The notes under the pieces are model-generated. The model was not told the DNA's origin. It saw only the letters and a program-made list of their open reading frames with translations, and made no database searches. The position numbers and the translations under genes were made by a program. From positions 1-64,000 of the forward strand of contig NZ_WOVL01000010.1 in NCBI RefSeq assembly GCF_009737085.1: 64,000 bases of DNA, in the 5' to 3' direction. Below, piece by piece: positions 42,498-54,611 of this stretch; position 1 is the first letter of the stretch, and every line of letters starts with the position of its first letter. This DNA is from Paenibacillus sp. NEAU-GSW1. GTDB taxonomy: Bacteria; Bacillota; Bacilli; Paenibacillales; Paenibacillaceae.

Positions 42498-43145
42498 TTA
42501 TTTGCCAAACGATTGCGGGTCTTGGCGCCACGATTGCAGCAGTTCTACGTCGCCTTGTTCCACTTTTCCGGCCTTCAACGCTTCTTCGATCAGCGCGCTG
42601 TAATTGGACAGTGTCTCAAGCGGCATGTTCTCCGCTGCAAAAGCAGCCGCTGCCGATTCGAACTGATATGTGAAGATCGCGAGCACAGCCAGCACCTCCG
42701 CACCGGCTTCGCGTACGGCAAGTCCAGCCTTCAGCGAGCTGCCGCCTGTCGAGATCAAGTCCTCGATGACGACAACCTTTTGACCAGGAGCAATTCGGCC
42801 TTCGATTTGGTTTTGCTTGCCGTGGCCTTTCGCTTTATCGCGGATGTAAACCATCGGCAGATTCAGCTTTTGCGATACCCATGCAGCATGAGGAATGCCC
42901 GCAGTCGAAGTTCCGGCAATGACTTCCGCATCCGGATAGCGTTCGCGAATAACAGTTGCAAAGCCTTCTGCAACGAGGTCGCGGATTGCCGGGTAAGACA
43001 TCGTCAGTCGATTGTCGCAATAGATCGGCGATTTAATGCCTGACGTCCAAGTGAACGGATCGTTCGGACGAAGCGCCACCGCTTCGATTTCCAGCAATTT
43101 TGCCGCGATTTGCGCAGGCAGGTTAGTCAATGTCACTTCACTCAT
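42498..43145 (-). CDS. pyrE: orotate phosphoribosyltransferase
   Basis: This 215-residue enzyme joins orotate to PRPP, giving OMP, the fifth step of UMP synthesis. The PRPP loop is VVVIEDLISTGGSS, and the flexible lysine-rich loop is IRDKAKGHGKQNQIEG. The substrate start FTWTSGIKSPIYCDNR is typical. It is the last gene of the operon, starting two bases after pyrF. No damage is visible. Confidence 0.97.
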   Translation of the reverse strand: MSEVTLTNLPAQIAAKLLEIEAVALRPNDPFTWTSGIKSPIYCDNRLTMSYPAIRDLVAEGFATVIRERYPDAEVIAGTSTAGIPHAAWVSQKLNLPMVYIRDKAKGHGKQNQIEGRIAPGQKVVVIEDLISTGGSSLKAGLAVREAGAEVLAVLAIFTYQFESAAAAFAAENMPLETLSNYSALIEEALKAGKVEQGDVELLQSWRQDPQSFGK

Positions 43146-43146
43146 C

Positions 43147-43872
43147 TTATACCAGCTCCTTAAGTATATTTTCCAGCGCTTCGCGCGGATTGGCAGCTGC
43201 CGTAATCGGACGGCCGATAACCATATAGTCGGTGCCTTGACGCAATGCCTCTCCCGGCGTCATAATACGCGATTGGTCGTTTAAAGCGGCGCCTGCAGGG
43301 CGAATTCCCGGCGTTACCGTCTGGAACTCCGCGCCGCAAGCAGCTTTAATCGATCCAACCTCCATCGGGGATGCAACGACGCCGTCCAAACCTGCTCCCT
43401 TAGCCAGGCGGGCGTAGCGGATAACCGCCTCTTCCACTGTACCTGCTATACCGATCTCGTCGTTTAACGTCGCTTGGCTCGTGCTCGTCAATTGTGTTAC
43501 GGCGATTACAGTCGGCTTGGACTGTCCAGCGGACAATGCAGCATCGACGCCTTCCAGAGCCGCCTCCATCATCGCAGCTCCTCCGGCAGCATGAACGTTG
43601 AACATGTCAACGCCAAGCTTGGTTACACTGTTCGAACCGCCTTTAACCGTGTTCGGAATGTCATGCATTTTAACATCGAGAAACACTTTGTAGCCTTTGG
43701 ATTTGAGCAGCTCGACAAATGCCGGACCCGCCGCATAAAACAACTGCATGCCTACTTTCATGTAGCAAGGAATCCCTTGCAGCTCTTCGAGCAGCCGCTG
43801 CGCACTTGCCGCATCGGCGTAATCGAGCGCAACCATCACTTTGCCTGCCGCTTGCTCACGCGTCAAAACCAT
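43147..43872 (-). CDS. pyrF: orotidine-5'-phosphate decarboxylase
   Basis: This 241-residue TIM-barrel enzyme converts OMP to UMP. The catalytic Lys/Asp pair is in KVFLDVKMHDIPNTV (~60). LDGVVASPMEVG, VTPGIRPAGA and the C-terminal DYMVIGRPITAA phosphate site are intact. It begins ~130 bases after carB; in B. subtilis this is where pyrK and pyrD lie, but only non-coding, GC-rich sequence is present here. AGGAG lies six bases before the ATG. Confidence 0.97.
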   Translation of the reverse strand: MVLTREQAAGKVMVALDYADAASAQRLLEELQGIPCYMKVGMQLFYAAGPAFVELLKSKGYKVFLDVKMHDIPNTVKGGSNSVTKLGVDMFNVHAAGGAAMMEAALEGVDAALSAGQSKPTVIAVTQLTSTSQATLNDEIGIAGTVEEAVIRYARLAKGAGLDGVVASPMEVGSIKAACGAEFQTVTPGIRPAGAALNDQSRIMTPGEALRQGTDYMVIGRPITAAANPREALENILKELV

Positions 43873-44003
43873 TCATTTCTCCTGCCCTTCTGTTTTTTTT
43901 ACTCATTTTGCCCGAAATAAACGGCCATCCGCCGGCCTCGCGGTCCGGAGCTTGTCTGCCCCAGACCGCGAAGCGCTGGCGCTGGCCGTGCTTTCGCTTG
44001 CTA

Positions 44004-47000
44004 TTATTTTGGTTGCAGTACTGGCATTGGACGGGAGGAGAAGTTAATCGTCTCAAGCATCCGAAGCAGAGCGCGAACCGTATCCAGAGAGGTCATACAT
44101 ACGACGCCGTTCTCTACCGCTTCGCGGCGAATACGGAAGCCGTCGCGCTCAGGCGTTTTGCCTTTCGTCAGCGTGTTGACTACGAAATGCGCTTCGCCTT
44201 CGCGAATTAGGTCGAGAATGTTAGGCGTGCCTTCGCTCAGCTTGTTCACGCGGCGTACGCGCAGTCCAGCAGCTTCAAGCGTGTCGGCAGTGCCGCCAGT
44301 CGCGATGATTTTGTAGCCCAGATCATAGAAGCCGCGAAGCAGTTCAGTCGCTTCTTCTTTATCTTTATCCGCTACAGTTGCGATAATCGCGCCCGTCATC
44401 GGAATTTTCATGCCTGCGCCGATGAGACCTTTGTACAGCGCTTTTGCGTATTGCTCGTCGCGGCCCATAACCTCGCCGGTCGATTTCATTTCCGGCGTCA
44501 GCGTCGGGTCGACGCGGCGCAGCTTAGCGAAGGAGAATACCGGCACTTTAACCGATACATAGCTGTCTTCCGGCCACAAGCCGTCCACATAGCCGAGATC
44601 GGCAAGCTTCGTGCCAAGGATCGATTTCGTCGCCAGGTTCGCCATCGGCAGGTTCGTTACTTTGCTCAAGAACGGTACCGTACGGGACGAACGCGGGTTA
44701 ACTTCGATTACATATACTTGTTCGTTATGGATAACGAATTGGATGTTAACCAGGCCGATTACTTTCAATTCTTTCGCAATTTTCACCGTAATGTCGATGA
44801 TTTGCGATTTGATATCATCGGAGAGCGATTGCGGCGGATATACCGCGATCGAGTCGCCGGAGTGAACGCCTGCGCGCTCGATATGTTCCATAATGCCCGG
44901 AATCAATACCGTTTCGCCGTCGCAGATTGCGTCCACTTCAGCTTCTTTGCCGAGCATGTAACGGTCGATCAGAACCGGATGCTCCGGATTGATTTTAACC
45001 GCGACTTCCATGTAGCTCAGAAGCTCTTCATCGGAGTAGACGATTTCCATCGCGCGTCCGCCAAGGACGTACGAAGGACGAACCAGTACCGGGTAGCCGA
45101 GTTTTTGCGCTGTTTCTACCGCTTGGTCAACCGAAGTTACCGTGCTGCCTTCAGGCTGCGCGATGTTCAGCTTGCGAAGCAAAGCTTCGAATTTTTTGCG
45201 GTCTTCCGCTGTGTCGATCGACTCCAGATCGGAACCGAGGATGCGAATGCCCGCTTTCGTCAATGGCGCAGCAAGGTTGATTGCCGTTTGACCGCCGAAT
45301 TGAACGATAACGCCGATTGGCTTCTCTTGCTCGATTACGTTCATAACGTCTTCGAAGAAGAGCGGCTCGAAGTACAGACGGTCGGATGTGCTGAAGTCCG
45401 TCGATACGGTTTCCGGGTTATTGTTAATGATAACCGCTTCATAGCCGGCGTTTTGGATCGCCCAAACCGCATGGACAGTGGAGTAGTCGAACTCGATGCC
45501 TTGGCCGATACGGATCGGACCGGAACCAAGCACAAGCACTTTCTCTTTGCTCGATTCCGTTACTTCGTTTTCAACCTCATATGTCGAGTAGTAGTACGGC
45601 GTAGTCGCTTCGAACTCGGCTGCGCAAGTATCTACCATTTTGTATACAGGTGTAATGCTAAGCTCTTTACGGAACGCGCGAATGTCATGCTCGTTCGTGT
45701 GGCTGCCGTTCGGGAACCCTTCGCTGCGGATTTCCGCAATCGAACGGTCGGAGAAGCCTTTGCGTTTCGCTTCATAAAGCGTTTCGCGCGACAACGCGAC
45801 TTCGCGGCGAATACGGTCTTCGAATTGAACGATCGATTCGATGCGGTCAAGGAACCACCAGTCGATCTTCGTAATGTCTTGAATTTCTTGCAGCTTGTAG
45901 CCGCGGCGGAACGCTTCCGCTACGAGGAACATCCGCTCGTCGTCCGGCTTCGCAAGGCGAGTGCGCAGCACTTCATCCTCAAGGCCTGCCGCATCTTTCA
46001 AGTGCAGGCGGTGCGTGCCGATCTCAAGCGAACGAACCGCTTTGTGAATCGACTCTTCGAACGTGCGTCCGATTGCCATTACTTCGCCTGTCGCTTTCAT
46101 CTGCGTGCCGAGCTTGCGGTTCGCGTTAACGAACTTGTCGAACGGCCAGCGCGGAATTTTCGATACGATGTAGTCAAGCGTTGGCTCGAACATCGCGTAG
46201 GTTTGGCCTGTAACCGGGTTAACGATTTCGTCAAGCGTGTATCCGATCGCGATTTTTGCAGCCATTTTAGCAATCGGGTAACCCGTTGCTTTGGAAGCCA
46301 GCGCCGACGAACGGCTTACGCGCGGGTTAACCTCGATAACATAGTATTGGAAGCTGTGCGGATCCAGCGCGAACTGTACGTTACAGCCGCCTTCGATGTT
46401 CAAGGCGCGAATGATTTTAAGCGATGCGGAACGAAGCATTTGATACTCGCGGTCCGACAGCGTTTGGGATGGCGCTACAACGATACTGTCGCCAGTGTGG
46501 ACGCCAACCGGGTCGAAGTTTTCCATGTTGCAGACAACGATACAGTTGTCGTTCGCATCACGCATAACTTCATACTCGACTTCTTTCATGCCTGCGATCG
46601 ATTTCTCGATCAAGCATTGGCTGATTGGGCTGTAACGAATACCCGATGCTACGATTTCGCGAAGCTCTTCTTCGCTTCCGCAAATGCCGCCGCCTGTGCC
46701 GCCAAGCGTGTACGCAGGGCGAACGATGATCGGGTAGCCGATTTCGTTAGCAAAGTCTACCGCTTCTTCAACCGTTGTAACGATAACGCTCTCCGGTACC
46801 GGCTGCTCAAGCTCGCGCATCAGATCGCGGAACAAGTCGCGGTCTTCCGCTTTTTCAATCGCTGTCAGCTGAGTGCCAAGCAGCTTTACATTCTCAGCTT
46901 CAAGCACGCCTGCGCGCGCCAGCTCTACGGCCATGTTCAAGCCAGTTTGGCCGCCGAGCGTCGGCAGCAAGCCGTCTGGACGCTCTTGGCGAATGATTTG

Positions 47001-47225
47001 CGATACGAAATCAAGCGTAATCGGCTCGATGTATACTTTGTCCGCCATATTCGTGTCGGTCATAATCGTTGCCGGGTTGCTGTTGATGAGGATAACCTCA
47101 TAGCCTTCTTCCTTCAACGCTTGGCAAGCTTGTGTGCCGGCGTAATCGAATTCCGCCGCTTGTCCGATGACGATCGGGCCGGAGCCGATTACGAGAATTT
47201 TTTTGAGTTCATTATTTTTGGGCAT
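44004..47225 (-). CDS. carB: carbamoyl-phosphate synthase, large subunit
   Basis: This 1073-residue enzyme makes carbamoyl phosphate from bicarbonate, ammonia and two ATP. It has two homologous ATP-grasp halves, each with its own nucleotide site: [20 protein letters not shown] in the first and [20 protein letters not shown] in the second. Each half also has conserved substrate motifs such as [12 protein letters not shown] and [12 protein letters not shown]. The C-terminal ~140 residues form the allosteric domain, the site of UMP or PRPP control. The N-terminus [20 protein letters not shown] is intact. It overlaps carA by 14 bases. Confidence 0.98.
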   Translation of the reverse strand: MPKNNELKKILVIGSGPIVIGQAAEFDYAGTQACQALKEEGYEVILINSNPATIMTDTNMADKVYIEPITLDFVSQIIRQERPDGLLPTLGGQTGLNMAVELARAGVLEAENVKLLGTQLTAIEKAEDRDLFRDLMRELEQPVPESVIVTTVEEAVDFANEIGYPIIVRPAYTLGGTGGGICGSEEELREIVASGIRYSPISQCLIEKSIAGMKEVEYEVMRDANDNCIVVCNMENFDPVGVHTGDSIVVAPSQTLSDREYQMLRSASLKIIRALNIEGGCNVQFALDPHSFQYYVIEVNPRVSRSSALASKATGYPIAKMAAKIAIGYTLDEIVNPVTGQTYAMFEPTLDYIVSKIPRWPFDKFVNANRKLGTQMKATGEVMAIGRTFEESIHKAVRSLEIGTHRLHLKDAAGLEDEVLRTRLAKPDDERMFLVAEAFRRGYKLQEIQDITKIDWWFLDRIESIVQFEDRIRREVALSRETLYEAKRKGFSDRSIAEIRSEGFPNGSHTNEHDIRAFRKELSITPVYKMVDTCAAEFEATTPYYYSTYEVENEVTESSKEKVLVLGSGPIRIGQGIEFDYSTVHAVWAIQNAGYEAVIINNNPETVSTDFSTSDRLYFEPLFFEDVMNVIEQEKPIGVIVQFGGQTAINLAAPLTKAGIRILGSDLESIDTAEDRKKFEALLRKLNIAQPEGSTVTSVDQAVETAQKLGYPVLVRPSYVLGGRAMEIVYSDEELLSYMEVAVKINPEHPVLIDRYMLGKEAEVDAICDGETVLIPGIMEHIERAGVHSGDSIAVYPPQSLSDDIKSQIIDITVKIAKELKVIGLVNIQFVIHNEQVYVIEVNPRSSRTVPFLSKVTNLPMANLATKSILGTKLADLGYVDGLWPEDSYVSVKVPVFSFAKLRRVDPTLTPEMKSTGEVMGRDEQYAKALYKGLIGAGMKIPMTGAIIATVADKDKEEATELLRGFYDLGYKIIATGGTADTLEAAGLRVRRVNKLSEGTPNILDLIREGEAHFVVNTLTKGKTPERDGFRIRREAVENGVVCMTSLDTVRALLRMLETINFSSRPMPVLQPK

Positions 47226-48357
47226 ACTGAAGCTCTCCTTTCAACGTTGCCGCAAGCACAGCTTGGCGAGGTTTCTGCGGGTTGTTCTTTTTATGCGTAC
47301 GGATCATTTCAAGGAACTCATCGAACAAGTAGCTGGAGTCAAATGGACCAGGAGCCGCTTCCGGATGGTATTGAACCGTAAACGCCGGATACTTGTTATG
47401 CTTAAGACCTTCGATCGTTTTATCATTGTTGTTGATATGCGTAACGGACAGTTCCGTATTTTTAATCGAATCTTCAAGTACGGTGTAGCCGTGGTTTTGC
47501 GAAGTAATGTAGCATTTGTTCGTCGCCAGCTCTTTAACCGGGTGGTTGCCGCCGCGATGGCCGAATTTCAGGCGAGTCGTGTCAGCGCCGCAAGCAAGAG
47601 CAAACAGCTGGTGTCCAAGGCAGATACCGAAGATCGGATATTCGCCAAGCAATTCTTTAATCATTTTGACCGCGTAAGGAACGTCTTTCGGGTCCCCAGG
47701 GCCGTTGGACAATTGAATGCCGTCCGGAGCAAGCTTGCGGATTTCGTCAGCTGTTGTGTCATGAGGCACAACAACGACGTCGCAGCCGCGTTGCGTAAGC
47801 TCGCGCAGAATGCCGCTTTTCGCGCCGAAGTCAACAAGGACGATGCGTTCGCCGTTGCCAGGGCTCGAGAAAATGTCTTTAGTCGATGTACGCGCTACTT
47901 GATCCGTGAACAACGGCGTCGAGCCAAGACGCTCTGTCAGCTCTTCAATACGCTCGTTGCCAGTTGTCAGAATGCCCTTCATCGTGCCATGCTGGCGCAG
48001 AATGCGAGTCAGCATGCGAGTGTCGATATCGCTAATGCCTGGAATATTGTATTCCTTGAGCAGCTGGCCCAGTGAATATTGAGCGCGCCAGTTGCTTGGC
48101 ACCGGCTCGTGGCGGCGTACGACAAAACCGTGAATGTTCGGGCGAACCGATTCGAAATCGTCGCGGGAAATGCCGTAGTTGCCTACCAGCGGATACGTCA
48201 TTGTAACGATTTGTCCGCAGTAGGACGGGTCGGAAATAACCTCTTGATAGCCTGTAATACCGGTATTAAAAACGACCTCACCCAACGTTTGCGTTTCCGC
48301 GCCGAAGGAAAGTCCCGTAAACAACGTTCCGTCTTCCAACAATAATCTTGCTTGCAT
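47212..48357 (-). CDS. carA: carbamoyl-phosphate synthase, small (glutamine amidotransferase) subunit
   Basis: This 381-residue subunit hydrolyses glutamine and channels ammonia to CarB. The class I amidotransferase site is [17 protein letters not shown] (nucleophile Cys), with the His-Glu pair in YHPEAAPGP near the end. The N-terminal domain ([20 protein letters not shown]) is normal. I chose the ATG at 48357, eight bases after AGGAG, rather than the GTG three codons earlier. Both CarAB and arginine synthesis could draw on this complex; the operon context makes it the pyrimidine-regulated copy. Confidence 0.97.
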   Translation of the reverse strand: MQARLLLEDGTLFTGLSFGAETQTLGEVVFNTGITGYQEVISDPSYCGQIVTMTYPLVGNYGISRDDFESVRPNIHGFVVRRHEPVPSNWRAQYSLGQLLKEYNIPGISDIDTRMLTRILRQHGTMKGILTTGNERIEELTERLGSTPLFTDQVARTSTKDIFSSPGNGERIVLVDFGAKSGILRELTQRGCDVVVVPHDTTADEIRKLAPDGIQLSNGPGDPKDVPYAVKMIKELLGEYPIFGICLGHQLFALACGADTTRLKFGHRGGNHPVKELATNKCYITSQNHGYTVLEDSIKNTELSVTHINNNDKTIEGLKHNKYPAFTVQYHPEAAPGPFDSSYLFDEFLEMIRTHKKNNPQKPRQAVLAATLKGELQYAQK

Positions 48358-48392
48358 CCGTATCACTCCTCAGGTCCTCGTTTGTTCTTCTA

Positions 48393-49685
48393 TTAATTAG
48401 CGGCTTCGTTATAAACAACTTTGCCGTTAACGATCGTAGCTACCGGCCAGCCTTGCAGCTTCCAGCCGCCGAATGGCGTATTGTTGCTTCTCGATGCGAA
48501 CGTCGACGGATCAACCGCGCGCTCGCAGTCCAGATCGATAATCGTCAGATCGGCAGGCGCGCCTTCTTCCAAGCGGCCCGTAGGCAGACGGAATACGCGA
48601 GCCGGGTCAGCCGTCATGCGCTTCAGCAGGAAGCCCAGCGTCCATTTGCCGGTCAGTACGAATTTCGTGTAGAGCAGCGGGAATGCCGTTTCAAAGCCGA
48701 CGATTCCGAATGGCGCAAGCTGCATGCCGCGCGCTTTCTCTTCTGCGCTATGCGGCGCATGATCGGTTACGACCATGTCGATCGTGCCGTCTTCAAGCGC
48801 TTCGATAACCGATTGCACATCACGCGGCGTGCGAAGCGGCGGGTTCATTTTCCAGTTTGCGTCCATACCCGGAATATCCTCGTCCGACAGCACCAGATGA
48901 TGCGGGCAAACTTCAGCCGTAATCTTAACGCCGATCGACTTCGCAAGGCGAATGAGTCGAACCGATTGTTCTGTGCTGACATGGCACACATGGTAATGTA
49001 CGCCTGTCGCTTCAGCCAGCAGCGCGTCGCGGCCGACATGAATCGCTTCGGATTCGTTCGGGATGCCTTTCAAGCCATTTTTACGGGCGAATTCGCCTTC
49101 GCTTACGAACAATCCCTCAACGAGCGTATTGTCTTCGCAGTGCGCGATGATCGGCATATCCATCGATTGCGCCAGCGTCATCGCGTCTTTCATCATTTGC
49201 GCGCTTTGTACGCCAACGCCATCATCCGTAAAGCCGATCGCTCCCGCTTCCTTCAAAGCGGCGAAGTCGGTCAGCTCGCGGCCAAGCTGGTTTTTAGTAA
49301 TCGCTGCGTACGGCAATACGCGAACGACACCCTCGTTTTCATTTTTGTCCAAAATATATTTAACCGTCTCCGGCGTATCTACTGCAGGTCTTGTGTTCGG
49401 CATGCAGGCGATTGTCGTAAAGCCGCCTTTCGCCGCGGAACGCGTCCCTGTTGCGATATCCTCTTTATATTCAAAGCCCGGGTCGCGCAAATGGACGTGC
49501 ATATCGATAAAGCCTGCGGACAACAGCTTGCCGGCCGCATTAATGACCTCTGCGCTGCCGGTTTCCGGCGTTTGCTCACCAGCTGCTATTTCAGCGATTT
49601 TGCCGTCTTCCAGTCGAACATTCACTTTGCGAAGTCCGCCAGAGGCTTCGTCCCATACGCTACCGTTAATAATCCATAATGACAT
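48393..49685 (-). CDS. pyrC: dihydroorotase, type I
   Basis: This 430-residue zinc amidohydrolase closes carbamoyl-aspartate to dihydroorotate. Metal ligands appear in FIDMHVHLRDPG (HxH, ~60), in a central His (IAHCEDN), in YHVCHVSTEQ, and in the catalytic Asp of VVTDHAPHSAEEK. The closing strand, GKVVYNEAAN, matches the cyclic amidohydrolase fold. It lies 29 bases after pyrB. Confidence 0.97.
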   Translation of the reverse strand: MSLWIINGSVWDEASGGLRKVNVRLEDGKIAEIAAGEQTPETGSAEVINAAGKLLSAGFIDMHVHLRDPGFEYKEDIATGTRSAAKGGFTTIACMPNTRPAVDTPETVKYILDKNENEGVVRVLPYAAITKNQLGRELTDFAALKEAGAIGFTDDGVGVQSAQMMKDAMTLAQSMDMPIIAHCEDNTLVEGLFVSEGEFARKNGLKGIPNESEAIHVGRDALLAEATGVHYHVCHVSTEQSVRLIRLAKSIGVKITAEVCPHHLVLSDEDIPGMDANWKMNPPLRTPRDVQSVIEALEDGTIDMVVTDHAPHSAEEKARGMQLAPFGIVGFETAFPLLYTKFVLTGKWTLGFLLKRMTADPARVFRLPTGRLEEGAPADLTIIDLDCERAVDPSTFASRSNNTPFGGWKLQGWPVATIVNGKVVYNEAAN

Positions 49686-49714
49686 TGTTTGTTCCCCCTC
49701 CGGAATTATTCGTA

Positions 49715-51192
<1,478 letters not shown>

Positions 51193-51253
51193 TCAAGCGG
51201 CCTCCCATCTGTTCGATCGTTTCGTTATCAGATGCGTTGCGCAAGGCGGGCAT

Positions 51254-51430
51254 AAAAAAACTCCTTGCGTGTACGCAAGGAGAGTGAGACCAGATAACTA
51301 TAGAGAGCCGACTTTGCCTCTGCGTCCCAGCAGGACACAGTTCGACAAAAAGCTCGATTCCATAGTTGTTTGATCTGTTATTCACGCTACCTTGCCAGCC
51401 TCACGGGGCTGATTTAAAGGTACTGCTTTT
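51254..51430 (-). promoter_or_regulatory. PyrR-binding attenuator leader of the pyr operon
   Basis: On the minus strand the PyrR-binding loop reads AATCAGCCCCGTGAGGCTGG and continues into CAAGG (near 51390-51415). This fits the binding consensus with its GAGGCU core. It is followed by antiterminator sequence and the terminator CTCCTTGCGT-GT-ACGCAAGGAG with seven T (51254-51282), ~65 bases before pyrR. It is the only such leader in the operon; B. subtilis has three. Confidence 0.9.
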
Positions 51431-51483
51431 ATCAAAGAGAATTATCCCACGTTCGACAAAAGAAGTCAAGTCATCCGAGTAAC

Positions 51484-51523
51484 AAAAAACGTTCCGGCAC
51501 GGCGTTAGCCTAACCGGAACGTT
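51484..51523 (-). terminator. terminator of dapL
   Basis: AACGTTCCGG pairs with CCGGAACGTT around a 16-base loop, followed by TTTTTTG on the minus strand. Confidence 0.85.
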
Positions 51524-51530
51524 GCTTTTA

Positions 51531-52766
51531 TTACAGGGACAGGTTGCGAATCCGTTCAACCGCTTTTTCCGTATTTTCGCGGCTGCCGAATGCGGTCAGA
51601 CGGAAGTAGCCTTGGCCGCTTTGGCCGAAGCCGACGCCTGGCGTGCCGACAATGTTCGCTTCCGACAGAAGCTTGTCGAAGAATGCCCACGAATCAAGGC
51701 CGTTCGGCGTTTTCAACCAAATGTACGGAGCATTTACGCCGCCGAACACTTCAAGGCCGATCGAAGCGAGGCCTTCGCGGATGATGCGAGCATTTGTCAT
51801 GTAGTAGTCAACCAACGCTGCGATTTGCTCTTTGCCCTCTGGGGAGTAGATAGCAGCTGCGCCGCGTTGCGTTACATACGATACGCCGTTGAATTTCGTT
51901 GTATGGCGGCGATTCCACAGATCGTTGATGATGACTTCATTACCGTTCGCATCCAAGCCTTTCAGATCGCGAGGAACGACAGTGTATGCGCAGCGAACGC
52001 CGGTAAAGCCCGCTGTTTTGGAGAAGCTGCGGAATTCGATCGCGACTTCGCGAGCGCCTTCAATCTCATAGATCGAATGCGGAACGTCCTCTTCTTGAAT
52101 GAACGCTTCATATGCCGAATCATACAGGATGATGCAGTTGTTCTCTTTCGCGTAGTCGACCCATTTCTTCAGCTCTTCTTTCGACAGCGTCATACCCGTC
52201 GGGTTGTTCGGGTAGCAAAGATAAATGATGTCGACTTTGCGGTCTGGAAGGCTTGGTTTGAAGTCGTTCTCTGCCGTGCACTCCAGGTAAGCAATATTTT
52301 CATAACGGTTCGTTTCTTTATTGAACTTGCCGGAACGGCCCGCCATAACGTTCGTGTCCACATAAACCGGATATACAGGGTCTTGCACGGCAACGATGCT
52401 GTTCTCGCTGAAAATTTCTTGAATGTTGCCGACGTCGCATTTGGAACCGTCGCTCACGAACACTTCATTCATTTGAATGTCAATGCCGCGCGCTTTATAG
52501 TCGTTCTCGATAATAGCCGAAATCAGAAAGTCATAGCCTTGCTCCGGGCCATAACCGCGGAAGGAACCTGGTACAGCCAGCTCGTCCACTGCCGCGTGCA
52601 TCGCTTTCGTGACCGCTTCAGGCAAGCCGCGCGTTACGTCGCCAATGCCGAGGCTAATAATTTCCGCATTCGGGTTTTCTTGAATAAATTTGTTGCGGCG
52701 TTTTGCAATTTCGGAGAACAAGTAGCTGCCTTGCAGCTCCAAATAATTATGATTGATATTGGTCAT
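51531..52766 (-). CDS. dapL: LL-diaminopimelate aminotransferase
   Basis: This 411-residue PLP enzyme converts tetrahydrodipicolinate directly to LL-diaminopimelate, for lysine and peptidoglycan. The N-terminus [20 protein letters not shown] and [12 protein letters not shown] are diagnostic of DapL. The cofactor site [14 protein letters not shown] and the Schiff-base lysine in [16 protein letters not shown] are intact. The route bypasses the acetylated or succinylated intermediates used by many Bacilli. It is a single-gene unit with its own terminator. Confidence 0.95.
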   Translation of the reverse strand: MTNINHNYLELQGSYLFSEIAKRRNKFIQENPNAEIISLGIGDVTRGLPEAVTKAMHAAVDELAVPGSFRGYGPEQGYDFLISAIIENDYKARGIDIQMNEVFVSDGSKCDVGNIQEIFSENSIVAVQDPVYPVYVDTNVMAGRSGKFNKETNRYENIAYLECTAENDFKPSLPDRKVDIIYLCYPNNPTGMTLSKEELKKWVDYAKENNCIILYDSAYEAFIQEEDVPHSIYEIEGAREVAIEFRSFSKTAGFTGVRCAYTVVPRDLKGLDANGNEVIINDLWNRRHTTKFNGVSYVTQRGAAAIYSPEGKEQIAALVDYYMTNARIIREGLASIGLEVFGGVNAPYIWLKTPNGLDSWAFFDKLLSEANIVGTPGVGFGQSGQGYFRLTAFGSRENTEKAVERIRNLSL

Positions 52767-52885
52767 GAGAGGTTCACCTATCCTTATCTATTGTTATTTC
52801 CTTTTGCAACAGCTTTTAGCTTTAGAATAGTACACTTTGCAGGTCGAAATAATGAATAATATAACGAAATGTTTGCATTATTACG

Positions 52886-52933
52886 CAAAACCCGCAAGCC
52901 AAGCTGAATGAGGTCAGCCCGGTGCGGGTTTTT
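52886..52933 (-). terminator. terminator of the rluD-lspA unit
   Basis: AAAACCCGCA pairs with TGCGGGTTTT around a loop that holds a smaller AGCT-type stem. The stem lies just past the pseudouridine synthase stop. Confidence 0.75.
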
Positions 52934-52935
52934 GC

Positions 52936-53895
52936 TTAGCGCAAACGAAGTGAATTGAGCACATGCTCCATATCAGCCGGAATTGGCGCTTCGAATTGCA
53001 TATATTCGTTTGTACGCGGATGGGTGAAGCCAAGAAGCGCGGCGTGCAGCGCTTGTCCGTTCAGGGCAACCGTCTTGCTCCTGCCGTAAACCGGATCGCC
53101 GGCAAGCGGATGTCCGATATATTTCATATGAACGCGAATTTGATGTGTTCTGCCTGTCTCGAGCTGAAGCTCAACCAGAGTATAATCTCCGCCTAATCGT
53201 TCAAGAACGACAAAATGCGTGACCGCATGCTTGCTGTTGCGGTCTGTAACAGTGAACATTTTGCGATCATTCAAATCTCTGCCGATTGGAGCGTCAATCG
53301 TCCCTTGATCATGCTGCAAATTGCCGTGTACGAGCGCAATATATTTTCGAGTTACCGTATGCGCCTTTAACTGCTCGGCAAGAGACAGATGCGCAAGATC
53401 GTTTTTAGCCGCCATGAGCAGGCCTGACGTATCTTTGTCGATACGATGCACGATGCCCGGACGCAGCATGCCGTTTATGCCGGAGAGATCGTTGCAATGA
53501 TGCATTAAAGCGTTTACGACCGTTCCGGAATAATGGCCCGGCGCCGGATGAACAACCATGCCGCGCGGCTTATTGATGACGATAACATCGCTGTCTTCGT
53601 ATGCAATATCGAGCGGAATCGGCTCCGCAGTGATCGCCGCATCGGCCGGCTCCGGCACACGGACGACTACCTTATCGCCAGCGGACAGTTTATAATTCGA
53701 TTTTACAGCTGCGTCATTGACCGTAACAGCCCCCGACTTAATCCATTCCTGCACCTGAGTACGGGAAACAGCCGCATCGTTAACGCTGTCCGTCACATAT
53801 TTATCAATCCGCTCCCCGGATTGTTCCGGCAGTGCGATAAGTTCGATTAATTCTTCTTGTTCCAATTCATTATCATTATACTGGTTGCTGCTCAT
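52936..53895 (-). CDS. RluA/RluD-family 23S rRNA pseudouridine synthase (YlyB-like)
   Basis: This 319-residue enzyme isomerises uridine in rRNA. An N-terminal S4 domain (ERIDKYVTDSVNDAAVSRTQ) guides RNA binding. The catalytic Asp is in PGIVHRIDKDTSGLLMAAKN (~150), and RTHQIRVHMKYIGHPLAGD gives the second family motif. It overlaps lspA by 20 bases, as in B. subtilis, where lspA and the rluD-type gene ylyB are also neighbours. The exact target uridines are inferred from the family. Confidence 0.94.
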   Translation of the reverse strand: MSSNQYNDNELEQEELIELIALPEQSGERIDKYVTDSVNDAAVSRTQVQEWIKSGAVTVNDAAVKSNYKLSAGDKVVVRVPEPADAAITAEPIPLDIAYEDSDVIVINKPRGMVVHPAPGHYSGTVVNALMHHCNDLSGINGMLRPGIVHRIDKDTSGLLMAAKNDLAHLSLAEQLKAHTVTRKYIALVHGNLQHDQGTIDAPIGRDLNDRKMFTVTDRNSKHAVTHFVVLERLGGDYTLVELQLETGRTHQIRVHMKYIGHPLAGDPVYGRSKTVALNGQALHAALLGFTHPRTNEYMQFEAPIPADMEHVLNSLRLR

Positions 53896-54400
53896 GCCCG
53901 TTATGTTCCTTGTCCTCTCCTTGACTTGCCTTGTTGTTTTGTTCTTCCTTCGCCGACAGCAATGTATCGATCAGAATAAGCGCGACACCGACACAAATGG
54001 CCGAATCCGCCACATTAAAAATCGGGAACGTATAGCTGCCGAAATTAAACATTAAGAAATCGACAACCTCGCCATACAGCGCGCGGTCAAGAAAATTGCC
54101 GAAGGCTCCGCCCAATACAAGCCCGAGTCCGGTTAACAGCCATCCTTTGCCCGAATTGCGGTTCGCATGGGTATACCAGATGATGGCGGCGACAATGACC
54201 GTTGTGATGATAATAAAAAAGACTCGCTGCTCTTGCAAAATACCGAAAGCAGCTCCGCGGTTCCGATGCGAAGTAATAAGAAAGAAATTGCCGATCACGC
54301 TAATTAATTCATTCAGTTCAAGCTGGGTCGCGATAATCTTCTTCGTTATGTAGTCGATCACAAACACGATTACTGCAATCCAATAGTAGTAAAAACGCAT
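53876..54400 (-). CDS. lspA: lipoprotein signal peptidase II
   Basis: This 174-residue membrane protease removes lipoprotein signal peptides after lipidation. Four helices are visible, with the catalytic aspartates in GAFGNFLDRALYGEVVDF and PIFNVADSAICVG. The start at 54400 (MRFYYYWIAVIVFVID) follows AGGAGGG; the ORF opens eight codons earlier. The C-terminal ~30 residues are a polar tail rich in Glu, Gln and His, longer than in many homologues. Confidence 0.96.
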   Translation of the reverse strand: MRFYYYWIAVIVFVIDYITKKIIATQLELNELISVIGNFFLITSHRNRGAAFGILQEQRVFFIIITTVIVAAIIWYTHANRNSGKGWLLTGLGLVLGGAFGNFLDRALYGEVVDFLMFNFGSYTFPIFNVADSAICVGVALILIDTLLSAKEEQNNKASQGEDKEHNGHEQQPV

Positions 54401-54611
54401 CGTATCCCTCCTAGTTTGTCCCAAGCTATTGTAGCATAACAGCTTTGGGCGAGCCAGTCTCCCCTATATTCCCCATTGACTTCTTTTGCGAGAAAACCGC
54501 TGCAGAAGCCTGCAAATAAGCCGCTCGAAAACGGATAAATTGTTATGCGGTTAAAATCACGCCTTCGGCGAAAACTACATTACAGTCATTGAGAAAGGAA
54601 GGTGTATCGTA

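Noticed and set aside
43873..44003. Remnant of pyrK or pyrD between carB and pyrF
   Set aside because: The 131 bases are GC-rich and hairpin-prone, and no reading frame resembles either protein.
44451..47381. A 976-codon open frame on the plus strand
   Set aside because: It lies wholly opposite carB and the start of carA. Its translation is arginine- and phenylalanine-rich without motifs, as expected for the reverse strand of a GC-biased gene.
51522..52859. A 445-codon open frame on the plus strand
   Set aside because: It is opposite dapL, which has all active-site motifs. No ribosome site or family match was seen on the plus strand.
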